Part shown: positions 52,883 to 54,425 of the stretch, piece by piece | Layout of the letters: each line of letters opens with the position of its first letter | Position numbering within the stretch: the first letter of the stretch is position 1 | Source: Akkermansia muciniphila | GTDB lineage: Bacteria > Verrucomicrobiota > Verrucomicrobiia > Verrucomicrobiales > Akkermansiaceae | DNA length: 54,425 nt | Reading direction: 5' to 3' | Assembly: GCA_945874895.1 (NCBI GenBank) | Contig: CAMCIC010000020.1 | Span: forward strand, 1-54,425 | The notes under the pieces: model-generated | Told to the model about the DNA's origin: nothing | Database searches by the model: none | Seen by the model: only the letters and a program-made list of their open reading frames with translations | Position numbers and translations under genes: made by a program

Positions 52883-53877
52883 GTTTGCTCAGGCAAATTG
52901 GCAAAATACTCAGTGACACTCAAGGAGGAATCGAGTGGCACCGCATTCACAATCAGATCGACCAGTTGCCGCGAGGCCCATGGTGCGTAAAGCGATCCTT
53001 TGGAGCCTAGACCGTTGAGCACATAGACATCATCTGCCAGCATACCGGCCACTGGTTGACTTTTGCGCAAAATCGGACGCACCCCTGCCTCGTGAGCGAT
53101 GACCTCGAACTGATCACCGCCCAACGATCGAGCCATTTGCATCAAACGAAGCAGCCCTTCAGGACTAGGTCCCCGCTCCAGATCATCCCACTCGTAGGTG
53201 GCCCCCACTTTGTAGACATCTCCCCCCAGGGGTAGCAACCATCCCTTGCCAGTGACCAAGCGTTGCTGCTTCCATCCGGGGGCAGACACCGTGAGAATTT
53301 CTCCACGAGCACAACGGTGCCTCCATGGAATGGGATTGCCATGAATCAAGCCTCGGGAGCCTTCACAAAAAAGGGTCATAGCGTCCGCCACAGGCGCGAC
53401 AATTTCCCCCTCTTCGTAACAACCGCGAGCCCCAAAAAACTCCTGCGTTGCGAATAGAAACTTCGGCACATCGAGCCGCGCACCACCTCCCAGCAGAACT
53501 GCCACCGCATCAGGCCAGCGCCTATCTACCACGATGTCTCGCACCCAATGAGAGGCGGCACCTTGGGCAAACTTGTGCTTCTTTTTCTCAAATTCGATCG
53601 GATCGAGCAACCTCACGACTTCCAATTCATGCCAAAACGTATGAGCGGATTCACGTTCGCAGTTTTGATAAAACTGCGCGGCCTCGTCGCGCCGGATTTC
53701 AAAATCGTCCGCTACAGCGCATTGCTTTCCTGTTACCGCATGAATCAGTCCTGCCGCCACCTGGGAGCTACCAGGTCGACCACGATCGACCAAACGAAAT
53801 GGCACACCTTGCCGCCATAAATGCCATGCGGTACAAGCACCCGCCAGCCCCATGCCGACAATGACAATGGGCTTCAT
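52879..53877 (-). CDS. FAD-dependent oxidoreductase of the DAO family, MnmC(o)-like
   Basis: The 332 residues carry a dinucleotide-binding start ('IVIVGMGLAGACTAWHL', GxGxxG), 'VAAGLIHAVTGKQ', and 'VYVLNGLGSKGSLYAPWASRQLVD' near the C-terminus, a pattern of D-amino-acid-oxidase-fold proteins related to the oxidase half of MnmC and stand-alone MnmC(o)-like enzymes, which convert cmnm5s2U to nm5s2U in tRNA. It lies directly before the MnmM-type methyltransferase (4-nt overlap), whose substrate is that product. Another amine oxidase role cannot be ruled out from sequence alone. Confidence 0.72.
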   Translation of the reverse strand: MKPIVIVGMGLAGACTAWHLWRQGVPFRLVDRGRPGSSQVAAGLIHAVTGKQCAVADDFEIRRDEAAQFYQNCERESAHTFWHELEVVRLLDPIEFEKKKHKFAQGAASHWVRDIVVDRRWPDAVAVLLGGGARLDVPKFLFATQEFFGARGCYEEGEIVAPVADAMTLFCEGSRGLIHGNPIPWRHRCARGEILTVSAPGWKQQRLVTGKGWLLPLGGDVYKVGATYEWDDLERGPSPEGLLRLMQMARSLGGDQFEVIAHEAGVRPILRKSQPVAGMLADDVYVLNGLGSKGSLYAPWASRQLVDLIVNAVPLDSSLSVTEYFANLPEQT

Positions 53878-54203
53878 CGCAGGCGAATGCTTTCCTTCAG
53901 CGCGTCATTGGGATCAACCCGATCCGTCTGGTAGCCTTTGGCGTAATCAAAAAGCCAGTGATGATGGTATTCGAAGAACGATTCCTTCTGATCCTTGTTC
54001 AGGCAGTTCCAGATTGCAATGTTGAGAGCGCGAGTGACTTTTTGCATCGAGTGCAAAGTCAATTGCCGACCTTTGCGCGCCTTTTGCACTTGCTTGTGAT
54101 TCAATTGCTCTGGGGAAGCCTCCACCAGATCGTGATTGGTGAAACCCCACTCTTCCATCAGCCGTTCCATCGGCTGGACTCCATGATCTCTTTCTCCTGT
54201 CAT
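53874..54203 (-). CDS. Small conserved hypothetical protein, helix-turn-helix-like
   Basis: The 109 residues start at ATG 54203; a TTG seven codons upstream is possible but its GGAG would lie directly against it. The centre ('MEEWGFTNHDLVEASPEQLNHKQVQKARKGRQLTLHSMQKVTRALNIAIW') looks like an XRE-type helix-turn-helix with a basic loop. It is the first gene of the overlapping run with the FAD oxidoreductase, MnmM-like enzyme and ribD (4-nt overlap), so it may regulate them or bind RNA. Family name unknown to me. Confidence 0.7.
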   Translation of the reverse strand: MTGERDHGVQPMERLMEEWGFTNHDLVEASPEQLNHKQVQKARKGRQLTLHSMQKVTRALNIAIWNCLNKDQKESFFEYHHHWLFDYAKGYQTDRVDPNDALKESIRLR

Positions 54204-54286
54204 TTCCTGAAAATGATGTATCAACTCCTATGGGTTTTGCCCACAGAAAATTGTTCTCTTGTTCGTTCTACCCCGTCAAAAAAAGA

Positions 54287-54314
54287 GCCCCGTATGCATT
54301 TCTGCATACGGGGC
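54287..54314 (-). terminator. Intrinsic terminator of the rRNA operon
   Basis: A perfect 12-bp stem (GCCCCGTATGCA / TGCATACGGGGC) with a 4-nt loop is followed on the minus strand by TCTTTTTTT. It lies 5 nt after the 5S rRNA end. Confidence 0.95.
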
Positions 54315-54319
54315 ATATA

Positions 54320-54425
54320 CCTGGCGACGACCTACTCTCACAAGACCTATCGTCTCACTACCATTGGCGCTGAAGCGTTTCACTTCCGGGTTCGGAATGG
54401 GACCGGGTGGTTCCACTTCGCTCTG
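54320..54425 (-). rRNA. rrf: 5S ribosomal RNA, 5' end outside the window
   Basis: The minus strand gives the typical bacterial 5S sequence, including AGCGAAGTGGAACCACC, CCCATTCCGAACCCGGAAGT and the closing GTCGTCGCCAGG. About 106 of roughly 118 nt are present; the 5' end and the rest of the rRNA operon lie beyond base 54425. Confidence 0.95.

Overview
The window looks like chromosome of a member of the Verrucomicrobiota, probably of the Verrucomicrobiales. The reasons are two very large secreted proteins built of autotransporter-associated beta-strand repeats (PATR) that end in a 'DPDNDGLNN'/'GDGVSNGVEY' C-terminal block instead of a beta-barrel, a DUF1080 protein, a secreted beta-propeller plus cytochrome c pair, a DUF1573 protein, an ECF sigma operon beside an FGE-domain protein, and a four-helix-bundle (23S-IVP-like) gene set in a core operon. 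This is inference from family content; no 16S sequence is present. The 5S rRNA at the right edge shows that an rRNA operon lies just outside.

Layout. 1-5.7 kb: the end of a trypsin-like protease-fold gene with a degenerate active site, then a 1.6 kaa PATR protein. 5.8-10.1 kb: HAD phosphatase and infC (apparently starting at AUA) on the minus strand, a UvrD/PcrA helicase, and a divergent glutaredoxin-like gene. 10.1-12.4 kb: tonB-exbB-exbD plus a coiled-coil membrane protein, preceded by a near-perfect Fur box. 12.4-14.2 kb: gatC-gatA. 14.2-17.7 kb, plus strand: a phosphodiesterase-like protein, signal peptidase I and a squalene/phytoene synthase. 17.7-20.7 kb, minus strand: queD, murJ and a polyprenyl diphosphate synthase with a CRP-type palindrome upstream. 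21-30 kb: a single 2957-residue PATR protein. 30-35 kb: a DUF1080 protein, then the activated-methyl cycle (metK, ahcY) divergent from an ArsR-methyltransferase fusion regulator, with a strong palindrome centred between them. A 0.5 kb cassette with inverted heptamer-repeat ends and a four-helix-bundle gene sits between metK and ahcY. 35-37.5 kb: beta-propeller protein and cytochrome c. 37.7-40.3 kb: topoisomerase III-like enzyme with a histone-like tail. 40.5-46.5 kb: a membrane/coiled-coil protein, a small exported protein, an orphan OppF-type ATPase and a 612-residue exported protein. 46.6-51.3 kb: a five-gene ECF sigma operon divergent from a pseudokinase-TM-FGE fusion. 51.3-54.2 kb: four genes overlapping by 4 nt each (small DNA-binding-like protein, MnmC(o)-like oxidoreductase, MnmM-type tRNA methyltransferase, ribD). 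54.3 kb to the end: 5S rRNA and its terminator.

How the genes work together. metK makes SAM and ahcY removes SAH, and the divergent regulator matches the SahR type known from Proteobacteria. The MnmC(o)-like and MnmM-like pair would complete mnm5s2U at the tRNA wobble position using two separate enzymes. TonB/ExbB/ExbD energise outer-membrane uptake under predicted iron control. The parts most worth a second look are the inverted-repeat cassette, the SahR-like switch, the AUA start of infC, the ECF/pseudokinase-FGE locus, and the split MnmC route.
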